Source of the DNA: Plesiocystis pacifica SIR-1
Lineage (GTDB): Bacteria; Myxococcota_A; Polyangia; Nannocystales; Nannocystaceae
Reading direction: 5' to 3'
Assembly (NCBI RefSeq): GCF_000170895.1
Contig: NZ_ABCS01000028.1
Location: 33,816 to 97,815, forward strand
DNA: 64,000 bases
The translations under genes and the position numbers were made by a program. The notes under the pieces are model-generated. The model saw only the letters and a list, made by a program, of their open reading frames with translations, was not told the DNA's origin and did not search any database. This document shows positions 27,771-35,608 of this stretch, piece by piece; position 1 is the first letter of the stretch, and every line of letters begins with the position of its first letter.

Positions 27771-28430
27771 CTAGGTCAGCGCGCGGGCGAGCGCGACGCC
27801 AACCATGCTCAGCATCGCGAGCACGGGCAGCTGGACGAGGACCGCAGCCAGCCAAAAGGCCAAGCGCGGACCGAGCCCCGCGCCCTCGACCACGCGGGCG
27901 CGCGCGCCCGCGTCGACCTCGATCGCCAGCTCCTCGCGCAGCTCGGCGAGGCGCCGCTCGAGCAAGGGCGCGATGGCGCGGCCATAGAGGTTGGCGGTGC
28001 TCCGCCCCCAAATGAACGCCGCTCGCGCTCGCCTGGGCCAGCGCCACAGCCCCACGGCAAAGATCGTCGCGTTGAGCACCCACGCCGCCTTGTAGCGACC
28101 GCAGCCCGTCGCCAGCTCCCACGCGCCGACCTCGACCTCGCCGGGCAGGTCCGTGCCGTAGCCCGTGAGCACGTGGTGGAGGTCGTGGTAGACGAGGGCG
28201 TCGCGGCGCGACTTGGGGTTGGGCACGGTCAGTGTCCGACCCAGGAAGATCAGCCGGACGGTCTCGTCGTCGTAGCCTCCGCCGTCCTCGCTGCCCCCCT
28301 CGTCGTCGAAGCCGTTGGCCTCGAAGTAGCGCTTGCGCGCGTCGACGAGCGGAAGATCGGCGGGGTAGAGCGGAGTCTGAGCCGTGGCGGTCACAGACTC
28401 AGCATGGGTCCGCTCGAGGGGGTCGACCAT
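27771..28430 (-). CDS. Coq4-motif protein with C-terminal membrane segment
   Basis: 219-residue protein carrying the zinc-binding signature of the Coq4 family, His82-Asp-x-x-His86-x11-Glu98, within Tyr-His-Asp-Leu-His-His-Val-Leu-Thr-Gly-Tyr-Gly. In Coq4 this motif serves ubiquinone biosynthesis. Here there is no other ubiquinone gene nearby, so the substrate may differ. The region Arg-Ser-Thr-Ala-Asn-Leu-Tyr-Gly and the C-terminal hydrophobic segment (about 190-212) suggest membrane association. ATG at 28430 chosen because the 5' extension to 28466 looks non-coding. An inverted repeat lies about 31-60 nt upstream. Confidence 0.68.
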   Translation of the reverse strand: MVDPLERTHAESVTATAQTPLYPADLPLVDARKRYFEANGFDDEGGSEDGGGYDDETVRLIFLGRTLTVPNPKSRRDALVYHDLHHVLTGYGTDLPGEVEVGAWELATGCGRYKAAWVLNATIFAVGLWRWPRRARAAFIWGRSTANLYGRAIAPLLERRLAELREELAIEVDAGARARVVEGAGLGPRLAFWLAAVLVQLPVLAMLSMVGVALARALT

Positions 28431-28460
28431 TCGCCTTTGGCCCAGGGCATGATGGTCGTC

Positions 28461-28490
28461 AACCACACATTAAACATCGTTATTGTGGTT
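28461..28490 (-). promoter_or_regulatory. Inverted repeat AACCACA-N16-TGTGGTT in an AT-rich island
   Basis: Perfect 7-bp arms (28461-28467 and 28484-28490) with a 16-nt AT-rich spacer that holds TTTAAT on the minus strand, a possible -10 element. It lies about 31-60 nt upstream of the Coq4-motif gene. A regulator-binding site is likely, with no cognate regulator identified. Confidence 0.45.
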
Positions 28491-28570
28491 TCCTCCCGAG
28501 CCCGCGGCGAGCGGCCTCAACTTTTGGGCTCGGGCGTCGGGTCTGTCCTTGGCTCGGTCTCGCCCTGGGG

Positions 28571-28576
28571 TAGCGT
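28571..28576 (+). promoter_or_regulatory. -10-like box TAGCGT
   Basis: TAGCGT with a 9-nt gap to the ATG at 28586; no Shine-Dalgarno. Confidence 0.4.
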
Positions 28577-28585
28577 GGCCGCGCC

Positions 28586-29482
28586 ATGCGATGCGCCCGG
28601 GCTCTGTCCCTCCTGCTCCTGCCCGCGACCTTGACCCTGTCCTCCTGTGACAAGGACGCCTCGACCGAAACACCAAGCGACGCCGTCGCCCCGGCCGAAT
28701 CGTCCACGCCACGCAGCGCGCCCGAGGGCTCGAGGCTCACGGGCCTCGTCGACGAGGACACCTTCGCGTCCATGCACCAGCTCAGCGAGGCCGAGGCCCC
28801 GGCCCTGCGCGGCGAGACCGTCGAGCTCGCGGGCACGCGCGCCTACCTGTCCCTGCCCGAGGGCGCGAGCGGGCCGGTCCCCGCGCTCGTGGTGATCCAC
28901 GAGTGGTGGGGTCTCAACGATCACATTCGCCACTGGACGGACCGCCTGGCCGCCGACGGCTACGCCGCCCTCGCCGTGGATCTCTACGGCGGCGAGGTTG
29001 CGACCACCCCCGACGAGGCCATGGCGATCATGAAGCGCGTCGACCCCGAGGCGGCCGCGGCGACCTTGCAGGCCGCCCACGCGTTCTTGGCCAGCGACCC
29101 GCGGATCCAGGCGACGCGCCGCGGCGTGATCGGCTGGTGCTTCGGCGGCGGCTGGTCCCTGCGCCACGCCATCGCCACCTCGGATCTCGACGCCGCGGTG
29201 ATCTACTACGGCCGGACCACCGAAGACCCCGCCGAGCTCGGCCAGATCCAGGCGCCCCTGCTCGGCGTGTTCGCCAACGAGGACCGCTCGATCCCCCCGG
29301 AGGTCGTCGACGGCTTCGCCGCCGCCCTCGAGTCCGCCGGCAAGTCCATCGAGCTGCACCGCTACGACGCCGAGCATGCCTTCGCCAACCCCTCGAACGC
29401 GCGCTACGACCACGACTCGGCCGCCGACGCGTGGTCCCGCGTGCGGGCCTTCCTGGCCCGGGAGCTGCGCGAGGGCGAGTAG
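28586..29482 (+). CDS. Dienelactone hydrolase-family lipoprotein
   Basis: 298-residue exported alpha/beta hydrolase. Lipobox Leu-Ser-Ser-Cys (Cys21) is followed by a polar linker to about residue 60. The DLH-type catalytic triad is present: nucleophile Cys in Gly-Trp-Cys-Phe-Gly-Gly-Gly (near 185), Asp in Asn-Glu-Asp-Arg-Ser-Ile-Pro (near 233) and His in Asp-Ala-Glu-His-Ala-Phe-Ala-Asn (near 262). The oxyanion region is Ile-His-Glu-Trp-Trp-Gly. DLH enzymes cleave cyclic ester lactones; in this lipoprotein form the substrate is probably an extracellular ester. Good codon bias throughout. Confidence 0.85.
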   Translation: MRCARALSLLLLPATLTLSSCDKDASTETPSDAVAPAESSTPRSAPEGSRLTGLVDEDTFASMHQLSEAEAPALRGETVELAGTRAYLSLPEGASGPVPALVVIHEWWGLNDHIRHWTDRLAADGYAALAVDLYGGEVATTPDEAMAIMKRVDPEAAAATLQAAHAFLASDPRIQATRRGVIGWCFGGGWSLRHAIATSDLDAAVIYYGRTTEDPAELGQIQAPLLGVFANEDRSIPPEVVDGFAAALESAGKSIELHRYDAEHAFANPSNARYDHDSAADAWSRVRAFLARELREGE

Positions 29483-29496
29483 CTCTCAGCCCGCCG

Positions 29497-29700
29497 ATGG
29501 CTAAAATGCTCTCGATGTCCGGAGCAAAACCCAAGGCACCAGACCATCGCTCTGCCGAGCCGAGGAACAAAGATACCGAGCACCTGCGTTTCCTCGACGC
29601 TGTCGCCGAAGGGATGGCAGACGCCGACGCAGGGCGCGTACAGACCCACGCCGTGGTCGTCGCTCGCATGTGTACACGGTTCGCTGCGCGTACGAAGTGA
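29497..29700 (+). CDS. Small antitoxin-like protein without adjacent toxin
   Basis: 67-residue protein. The segment Phe-Leu-Asp-Ala-Val-Ala-Glu-Gly-Met-Ala-Asp-Ala-Asp-Ala-Gly-Arg-Val resembles the C-terminal part of small type II antitoxins that end in a helix binding a ParE/RelE toxin. No toxin gene is next to it: the next gene is TetR on the other strand, and the gap is 15 nt. ATGs at 29497, 29506 and 29515 are all possible. Could be a solitary regulator or a remnant. Confidence 0.45.
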   Translation: MAKMLSMSGAKPKAPDHRSAEPRNKDTEHLRFLDAVAEGMADADAGRVQTHAVVVARMCTRFAARTK

Positions 29701-29715
29701 GTGGGGCGAAGATCG

Positions 29716-30348
29716 CTAGCCCGCTTCGCGCTCGCTCTGCGCCAGCCCCAAGTAGCCGCGCATCATCGCCCTGAGCTCCTCGAACAGGCTCTGGTCGGCG
29801 ATCCACTCCGGGCGCTCGCGGGCCGCGGCGCGCAGGAGCTGGACCCCGAGCTGCACGCAGATCCACGCGGCGCGCTCGAAGTCGGGGCGGCGGTGCTCGT
29901 GGGCGCGGGCGCGCAGGACATCGGCGAAGCCTGTGATGCACTCGTCGACGACGGCCTGCACCGCCTCGGCGAGCTCGAGCTCGTCGAGGACCGCGACCAT
30001 GTGGCGGTAGAGCAAGGGCTTGGGGCCGTAGACCTCGATGAGCACCCGGCCGAGGCTGTCGATGCTCTCGACCAGGGGCGCCTCGAGGCCGCCCTCGAAC
30101 ACGGCGAAGAGCCGCTGGCGATCGCGCTCGAGCTCGGCCTGGATGACGGCGGCGACGAGGGACTGCTTGTTGGGGAAGTACTGGTAGAGGGTGCCGACGC
30201 TGACCCCGGCCCGCTCGGCGACGGCGGCGGTGGTCAGCTCGTCGAGGCCGCGGGACACGAGCAGCTGCGTGGTGGCCGTGACGATCGCGTCGACGGTCAC
30301 GCGCGAGCGAGCTTGGCGCGGGCGCTTGCGCGGCTGGGTCTTGGCCAT
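29716..30348 (-). CDS. TetR/AcrR-family transcriptional regulator
   Basis: 210-residue dimeric repressor. The N-terminal HTH (about 15-62) has Ile-Val-Thr-Ala-Thr-Thr-Gln-Leu-Leu, Thr-Thr-Ala-Ala-Val-Ala-Glu-Arg-Ala-Gly-Val-Ser-Val-Gly-Thr-Leu-Tyr-Gln-Tyr-Phe. The C-terminal 140 residues form the ligand-binding helices. The start is preceded by a basic arm (Pro-Arg-Lys-Arg-Pro-Arg-Gln-Ala-Arg). The ATG is 6 nt after TACACT. It is divergent from the MBOAT/SGNH pair (219 nt between starts) and could regulate it; that is inference. Confidence 0.88.
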   Translation of the reverse strand: MAKTQPRKRPRQARSRVTVDAIVTATTQLLVSRGLDELTTAAVAERAGVSVGTLYQYFPNKQSLVAAVIQAELERDRQRLFAVFEGGLEAPLVESIDSLGRVLIEVYGPKPLLYRHMVAVLDELELAEAVQAVVDECITGFADVLRARAHEHRRPDFERAAWICVQLGVQLLRAAARERPEWIADQSLFEELRAMMRGYLGLAQSEREAG

Positions 30349-30354
30349 GGAGCC

Positions 30355-30360
30355 AGTGTA
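30355..30360 (-). promoter_or_regulatory. -10-like box TACACT before tetR-type gene
   Basis: On the minus strand TACACT-GGCTCC-ATG, a 6-nt gap; leaderless type. Confidence 0.45.
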
Positions 30361-30567
30361 AGACCTGACCCACCGCCAGGCGCGGCTGATGCGCCAAGTG
30401 TCCGCGCCCTGCCCGGGAATGTCCGGCCTGGCGCGCGCGTCGGGCTGCCCAGGGCCCATCCGGGGCGCCCGCACGCCCGCGCAACGCCCCAGCCATCGCT
30501 TCGCCCGGATCGTCGTTGTAGCTTCCCCAGACTCTTCGCCGAGACCTCCCCGCCCTGACGCCCCACG

Positions 30568-32379
30568 ATGCTGTTCGCCAGCTTCGACTTCCTGCTCTTC
30601 ATCGTCCCGGTCCTGCTCGCCTATTGGGCGCTGCGCGACCGGCCGGCGGCGCGGGTGGTGTTGTTGCTCGGGGCCTCCTACTTCTTCTACATGGCCGGGG
30701 CGAAGCCGCCGGCGGGCAGGCTCTCGCCGCCGTGGACCTTCGCCGGCTTGCTGGTGTTCTCGACGGTCCTCGACTACGTGGCCTCGATGCGCATCCACGC
30801 GCGGGCCAAGGCCCTGCGCGACCCGAGCCAGCTCGACTTGCCGGCCTCCGAGCGCCCCGACGACCCCGCCCTGGCCTCGGCCCGGCGCGCGCGCAACACC
30901 TGGCTGACCCTGAGCCTCGCCGGCAACCTCGGCCTGCTCGCCTACTTCAAGTACGTCGACTTCCTGCTCGAAGCGACGGTCGACATCCTCCAGCTCCTGC
31001 TGCCCGGCGAGTTCGGCGAGGCCGTCGCGCCGCAGCTGGCCCCCCTGCTGCCCATCGGCATCAGCTTCTACACCTTCCAGAGCCTCAGCTACACCATCGA
31101 CGTGTGGCGGCGGCGGCTGACCCCGGAGCCCCGCTTTGGCCGCTTCGCGCTGTTCGTGGTGTTCTTTCCCCAGCTCGTCGCCGGGCCGATCGTGCGCGCG
31201 AGCGAGTTCCTGCCGCAGCTGCACCGGCGGCCCAAGATCACGGCCACGCAGGTCGAGGCCGCGCTGTTCCGGATCTTCAAGGGCCTGCTCAAGAAGGTCG
31301 TGCTCGGCGACTTCATCGCCGTCTACTTCACGGACATCGTGTTCGCGACCCCGGGGGACTTCACCTCCCTCGAGTGCCTGCTCGCGCTCTACGCGTTCAC
31401 CCTGCAGATCTACGCGGACTTCGCGGGCTACTCGGACATCGCCATCGGCGTGGCCAAGCTGCTGGGCTTTTCGATCCCCGAGAACTTCGACCGCCCCTAC
31501 CAGGCCCAGAACGTCGGCGAGTTCTGGCGGCGCTGGCACATGACGCTGTCGACCTGGCTGCGCGACTACCTGTTCTTCCCCCTCGGCGGCAGCCGGGGCA
31601 GCAACGCGCGCACCTACTTCAACCTGTGGCTGACCATGTTCCTGGTCGGCATGTGGCACGGGGCGAGCTGGAACTTCGTCATCTACAGCAACCTCCAGGG
31701 CGGGGCGATGCTGTTCAACCGCTGGAACCGCCTGCGCGAGCGCAGCCCCGGGGCCTCGATGATGTTGTGGGGCGTCGCGCTGCCCCTGTTCGCCCTGGCG
31801 ATGTACGGCTTCGGCATGGGCGTCCTCGACCTGCCCCTGGATCGGGCGGGGGTGTTCGCGGGGATCTGCGCCGGCGCGTTCGCGCTGATCGTCGCCCTGC
31901 CCCTGGCCCGCCGCGACGACGACGAGGCCCGCAAGCGCCGGCTCCGGTGGCTCGTGCCCGTGCACGTGTTCCTGACCTTCCACTTCTCCACGCTGACCCG
32001 GGTGTTCTTCCGCGCCGAAGACCTCGACACGGCCAAGCTGATGATCGCCAAGCTGCTGGCCTTCGAGCCCCGCGGGGTCCGGGCCGGGCTGTTCCGGGTC
32101 CAGGGCCTGCACGACTGGCTCGGCGCCCAGGCCGAGGCCCTCCCGCAGCTCACGCCGCTGTGGGCCCCCGGGGTGTGGCTCGCCGAGTACGGCCTGCTGC
32201 TCTTGCTGGTGTTCGGCACCGCCTACCACTTCACCCCGCGGGAGTGGGTCGACGTGCACATCAAGAAGTGGTTCACCCGCCTCCCCGGCCCCGCCCTCGG
32301 GCTGATCTACGCCGCCTTGGCCCTGCTCCTCCTCCACCTCCTCGACGGCCCCCGGGCCAACATCTACTTCGACTTTTGA
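30568..32379 (+). CDS. MBOAT-family O-acyltransferase (AlgI/DltB-like)
   Basis: 603-residue multi-pass membrane enzyme that passes acyl (usually acetyl) groups across the inner membrane for O-acylation of an exported polymer. It has about ten to twelve membrane segments. Family landmarks are Leu-Ala-Tyr-Phe-Lys-Tyr, Pro-Ile-Gly-Ile-Ser-Phe-Tyr-Thr-Phe-Gln, Ala-Gly-Pro-Ile-Val-Arg, Arg-Arg-Trp-His-Met-Thr-Leu-Ser-Thr-Trp-Leu and the catalytic His near residue 364 in Gly-Met-Trp-His-Gly-Ala-Ser. Start ATG; a TAGCTT box lies about 34 nt upstream. The stop overlaps the start of the SGNH gene, so the pair works together like AlgI with AlgJ/AlgX. Confidence 0.9.
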   Translation: MLFASFDFLLFIVPVLLAYWALRDRPAARVVLLLGASYFFYMAGAKPPAGRLSPPWTFAGLLVFSTVLDYVASMRIHARAKALRDPSQLDLPASERPDDPALASARRARNTWLTLSLAGNLGLLAYFKYVDFLLEATVDILQLLLPGEFGEAVAPQLAPLLPIGISFYTFQSLSYTIDVWRRRLTPEPRFGRFALFVVFFPQLVAGPIVRASEFLPQLHRRPKITATQVEAALFRIFKGLLKKVVLGDFIAVYFTDIVFATPGDFTSLECLLALYAFTLQIYADFAGYSDIAIGVAKLLGFSIPENFDRPYQAQNVGEFWRRWHMTLSTWLRDYLFFPLGGSRGSNARTYFNLWLTMFLVGMWHGASWNFVIYSNLQGGAMLFNRWNRLRERSPGASMMLWGVALPLFALAMYGFGMGVLDLPLDRAGVFAGICAGAFALIVALPLARRDDDEARKRRLRWLVPVHVFLTFHFSTLTRVFFRAEDLDTAKLMIAKLLAFEPRGVRAGLFRVQGLHDWLGAQAEALPQLTPLWAPGVWLAEYGLLLLLVFGTAYHFTPREWVDVHIKKWFTRLPGPALGLIYAALALLLLHLLDGPRANIYFDF

Positions 32380-34115
32380 CCGAGACCGACCACAGCGCCG
32401 CCGAAGCCGACGGCCTCCTCGACGCCGAGGAGGTGGTCGAGCGCGTCGTGCTCGATGACGAGGACGGCAGCGAGGACGCGACCACCAAAACGGGCAAGAC
32501 CGACTCGCAGTGGCTGCCCCTGCGCAAGCTGCTCAGCGCGACGGCCACCCTCGGCCTGCTGATCGGCGCGAGCTATGCCTTCGACCAGAGCTGGGCCCAG
32601 CCGTGGCGCGCGGACGAGGACTACGTGCCCTTTTGGAACCTCATCGGTCGGGAGTTCATGGGCCAGGAGGCCGCGGCCGAGGCCGAGGCCGAGAAGGCCG
32701 ACGCGCTCGACGAGCTGGCCAAGCTCGCCGAGGCCGAGGAGGTCGACGGCGACGCGCCGGTGCCCGATCGCAAGCCCCTTCGGCCCCCGCCGAGCGCCGA
32801 CACCGACGACGGAGCGGACAGCGTCGCGCGCTACCCGAGCTACGTCGCCCACGAGCTCGATCCTGCCGCCGACGAGGTCAAACACCGCCTCGCCAACCCC
32901 GAGGCCCTCGAGCCCTTCTTCGCCGCGCTCGCGCGCACGGACCTGGGCTACGCCGGGGCGGTCACCCGCGCGGGCCACTGGGGCGACTCCATCCTCGGCA
33001 CCGACGGTATCCCCTCGGCGATCCGCCGCCGCCTCCAGGCCCGCTTTGGCGACGCCGGCCACGGCTTCCACGCGATCCGCCCCTACGACGCCAGCTACCG
33101 CCACCAGGGCATCGTCTTCGCCGAGGAGGGCAACACCCGCTGGCAGTCGTGCATGGTCCGCAGCCGGTGCATGGAGGACGGCAGCTACGGCTACGGCGGC
33201 GCGACGGCGCGCTCGAGCGGGGGGCCCACGAGCGTGTTCGAGACCGCCGCCAAGGGCTCCGTGGGCACGAGCGTGTCCGTGTTCGAGCTGTGGTACCGCG
33301 CCCAGCCCGAGGGCGGGAACATCCGCGTGCGCATCGACGGCGGGCCCGAGCGCGGCGGCGAAGACCGCCTGGTGTCCACGGCCCTCGACGGCGGCGCGGG
33401 CGAGGGCGAGACGGGCACCGGCGCAGGCGCGCCCGAGGGCATCGTCGACGCCTGGGCCCGCGTCGAGCTCCCCGACGGGCCGCACCGCTTCGAGGTCCGG
33501 GCCGCCGGGGGCGGGGCCGTGCAGGCCTACGGCGTGACCCTCGAGCGCGAGGGCCCGGGCGTGGTCTGGGACGGCATGGCGCTGATCGGCGCGTTCACCA
33601 AGCGCCTGCTCGAGCCCGAGGCCGAGCACCTGCGCGTCCAGCTCCAGCACCGCGAGCTCGACCTGATGGTGTTCACCTTCGGCGGCAACGACATGACCCG
33701 CGACAAGGGCGACCTGCGCTACACCATGGACCCCTACGTCGAGGAGTACGGCCAGGTCATCGAGCGCTTCAAGGCCGCCCGGCCCGAGGCCGCGTGCCTG
33801 ATCATCGGCCCCGTCGACCACGGCGAGCGCGTCGACGCCCGCATCGTCAGCCGCCCCGTGGGCCCGCGCATGACCGAGGCCCAGCGCCAGGTCGCCCGCG
33901 ACCACGGCTGCGCCTTCTTCGACACCCTCGCGGCCATGGGCGGGCCCGGCTCGGTCGCGCGCTGGAAGCAGCGCAGCCTGATCAGCGGCGACCTGGCCCA
34001 CCCGACCGCGCGCGGGCACAAGCTGATCGCCTCCCTCGTGGTCCAGGCGCTGATGGTCGACTACGTCGCCTTCCGCGAGCGCGTCGCCGGCGAGCCGATG
34101 CCGCCCATGGATTAG
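32376..34115 (+). CDS. SGNH/GDSL-family membrane-anchored O-acyltransferase or esterase
   Basis: About 579 residues, periplasmic, anchored by one membrane segment (about 45-70). The SGNH blocks are present: Gly-Asp-Ser (Ser near 204) in Gly-His-Trp-Gly-Asp-Ser-Ile, Phe-Gly-Gly-Asn-Asp (near 436) and Asp-Leu-Ala-His (His near 541). It is the likely acceptor partner of the MBOAT protein, transferring the acyl group to a polysaccharide. There is no ATG in the first part. A TTG at 32376 overlapping the MBOAT stop is the favoured, coupled start, and an in-frame GTG near 32432 is an alternative. A Glu/Asp-rich region precedes the catalytic domain. Confidence 0.8.
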   Translation: MTETDHSAAEADGLLDAEEVVERVVLDDEDGSEDATTKTGKTDSQWLPLRKLLSATATLGLLIGASYAFDQSWAQPWRADEDYVPFWNLIGREFMGQEAAAEAEAEKADALDELAKLAEAEEVDGDAPVPDRKPLRPPPSADTDDGADSVARYPSYVAHELDPAADEVKHRLANPEALEPFFAALARTDLGYAGAVTRAGHWGDSILGTDGIPSAIRRRLQARFGDAGHGFHAIRPYDASYRHQGIVFAEEGNTRWQSCMVRSRCMEDGSYGYGGATARSSGGPTSVFETAAKGSVGTSVSVFELWYRAQPEGGNIRVRIDGGPERGGEDRLVSTALDGGAGEGETGTGAGAPEGIVDAWARVELPDGPHRFEVRAAGGGAVQAYGVTLEREGPGVVWDGMALIGAFTKRLLEPEAEHLRVQLQHRELDLMVFTFGGNDMTRDKGDLRYTMDPYVEEYGQVIERFKAARPEAACLIIGPVDHGERVDARIVSRPVGPRMTEAQRQVARDHGCAFFDTLAAMGGPGSVARWKQRSLISGDLAHPTARGHKLIASLVVQALMVDYVAFRERVAGEPMPPMD

Positions 34116-34121
34116 CGTGAG

Positions 34122-35456
34122 TTAGAGCTGACTGGCCAAGAAGCCGCCCACGCGGGTCGTCTTGCGCCCGGCCGGATCGATGAGCCAGCCGTCGACCCAC
34201 AGGCGCTCGTGCTTGGCGTCGCCGACCCAGCGGATCAGGCTCTCGCCGACGGCGTCCAGGCTGCCGAACACCTCGGTCATCACGTTGTCCGGCGTCACCA
34301 CCTCGAACTTCCGATCGTCCCCGAGCATGCCGAGCAGCTCGCCGGTGCTCAGGTCGATGAAGTAGAGCTCGCGGTGGATGTAGTCGCCCATGGACAGCAT
34401 CCCGCTGAGCAGCACGAAGCGCCCCGAGGGTGAGCGGCCCTCCTCGCTCGCGCACAGCGCGGCCATGGACTCGGGGTCGCTGAAGTCGACGCTGTTCGAG
34501 CACACGGACACGGCCTTGGGGTTGGTCCGCGCGTTGGCCGTGCCCTTGGGGAAGATCAGCCACGCGTCGGGGTCCCAGCGCCACGCGAAGGCCTCACCCG
34601 TCGGCTGCTCCGACGCGTTCATGCTCCCCCCGCCGCCGCTGCTGCCCCCGCACTCGAAGGCCGCGTCCGGCGGGCAGTCCCCGTCCATCATCTCCTCGAG
34701 GCGGCTGTGGACCTTGCCCGTGTCGAGGTCCACGCGGACCTCGATCTCCAGCTCGGCCATGTTCTCGTTGCGATCGGCGAGGTTGAAGCAGGCGCGCTTG
34801 TTGGCGACGTCGACGGAGAAGCCCCAGTCGCTCTGCACGTCGAGGTAGTCCTCGGAGAACTCGACCTTGCAGGTCTTCGCGTTGAAGTTCCGGGGCAAGG
34901 TCGCCACGGCCGTCACGGCCCCGCCGGCCTTGGCCACGCGCATGAGCTCGTAGTTGGGGGCCTTGGGGTGGAGGAAGAGGATCTCGCCGTCGGGCAGGAT
35001 CCGCGGCCAGGCGGCGGCCATGGGCGTCAGGGTGCGCAGCTGCTTGCCGTCGAGGTCGTACTCGACCAGGCCTTTGCTGCCGCCGACGATGAGCGTGGCC
35101 GCGGAGGTCTCGGCGGCAGCGTCCTCGCCTCCGGTCTCGCCCGTGTCTGTCTCCCCGGTCTCCCCCGTGCCGGTCTCCCCGGTCTCCCCCGTGTCTGTCT
35201 CCCCGCCTTCGGAGCCGCCCGTCTCCTCGCCGCTCCCCTCGGTCTCAACCGCCGCGCCCGTCTCCGCCGCGCCCTCGGCGGGGTCTGCCGTCGGCGGAGC
35301 CTCGGTCGGCGCCTTGGAGACCTCCCCGTCACCCGCCGCGGCTCCCCGCTTCGCCGGCGCGCTCCCCCCATCGGGGGCCGGCCCCGAGCTCGCCGGACAC
35401 CCAGCCAGGAGGCAAGAGAGCGCGAACAGGGCCCAGGGGCGATCCTCGAGTGTCAC
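34122..35456 (-). CDS. Lipoprotein with Gly-Glu-Thr repeat linker
   Basis: 444-residue lipoprotein. Start set at a GTG (35456) because it gives a signal peptide with lipobox Leu-Leu-Ala-Gly-Cys (Cys20). A long linker (about 25-130) carries the repeat Thr-Gly-Glu-Thr-Gly-Glu, encoded by three 24-bp DNA repeats. The C-terminal part has strand-rich segments and Leu-Leu-Gly-Met-Leu-Gly-Asp-Asp, possibly a beta-propeller as in the first gene of the window. Cys residues occur in Cys-Pro-Pro-Asp-Ala-Ala-Phe-Glu-Cys. Function unknown. Confidence 0.7.
   Translation of the reverse strand: MTLEDRPWALFALSCLLAGCPASSGPAPDGGSAPAKRGAAAGDGEVSKAPTEAPPTADPAEGAAETGAAVETEGSGEETGGSEGGETDTGETGETGTGETGETDTGETGGEDAAAETSAATLIVGGSKGLVEYDLDGKQLRTLTPMAAAWPRILPDGEILFLHPKAPNYELMRVAKAGGAVTAVATLPRNFNAKTCKVEFSEDYLDVQSDWGFSVDVANKRACFNLADRNENMAELEIEVRVDLDTGKVHSRLEEMMDGDCPPDAAFECGGSSGGGGSMNASEQPTGEAFAWRWDPDAWLIFPKGTANARTNPKAVSVCSNSVDFSDPESMAALCASEEGRSPSGRFVLLSGMLSMGDYIHRELYFIDLSTGELLGMLGDDRKFEVVTPDNVMTEVFGSLDAVGESLIRWVGDAKHERLWVDGWLIDPAGRKTTRVGGFLASQL
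35131..35202 (-). repeat. Three 24-bp tandem repeats encoding the Thr-Gly-Glu linker
   Basis: Units 35131-35154, 35155-35178 and 35179-35202 follow the pattern ccggtctc(g/c)cccgtg(t/c)c(t/g)gtctcc on the plus strand and encode an eight-residue Gly-Glu-Thr-rich unit in the lipoprotein. Copy number could vary between strains. Confidence 0.85.
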
Positions 35457-35608
35457 CCAACCGGCATGCCCCAGGGCCGCCAGGGTTGTCCAGCAAAGAC
35501 TCGGCAACCGCGCAAACCTGGTTTGGTGGGGTCTTGGCGACGCCAAGTAGCGCACACCTCGGGCCGCCGAGAGTTGGCAAGGACAGCGAGTCGCGCGACC
35601 ATGACCAG

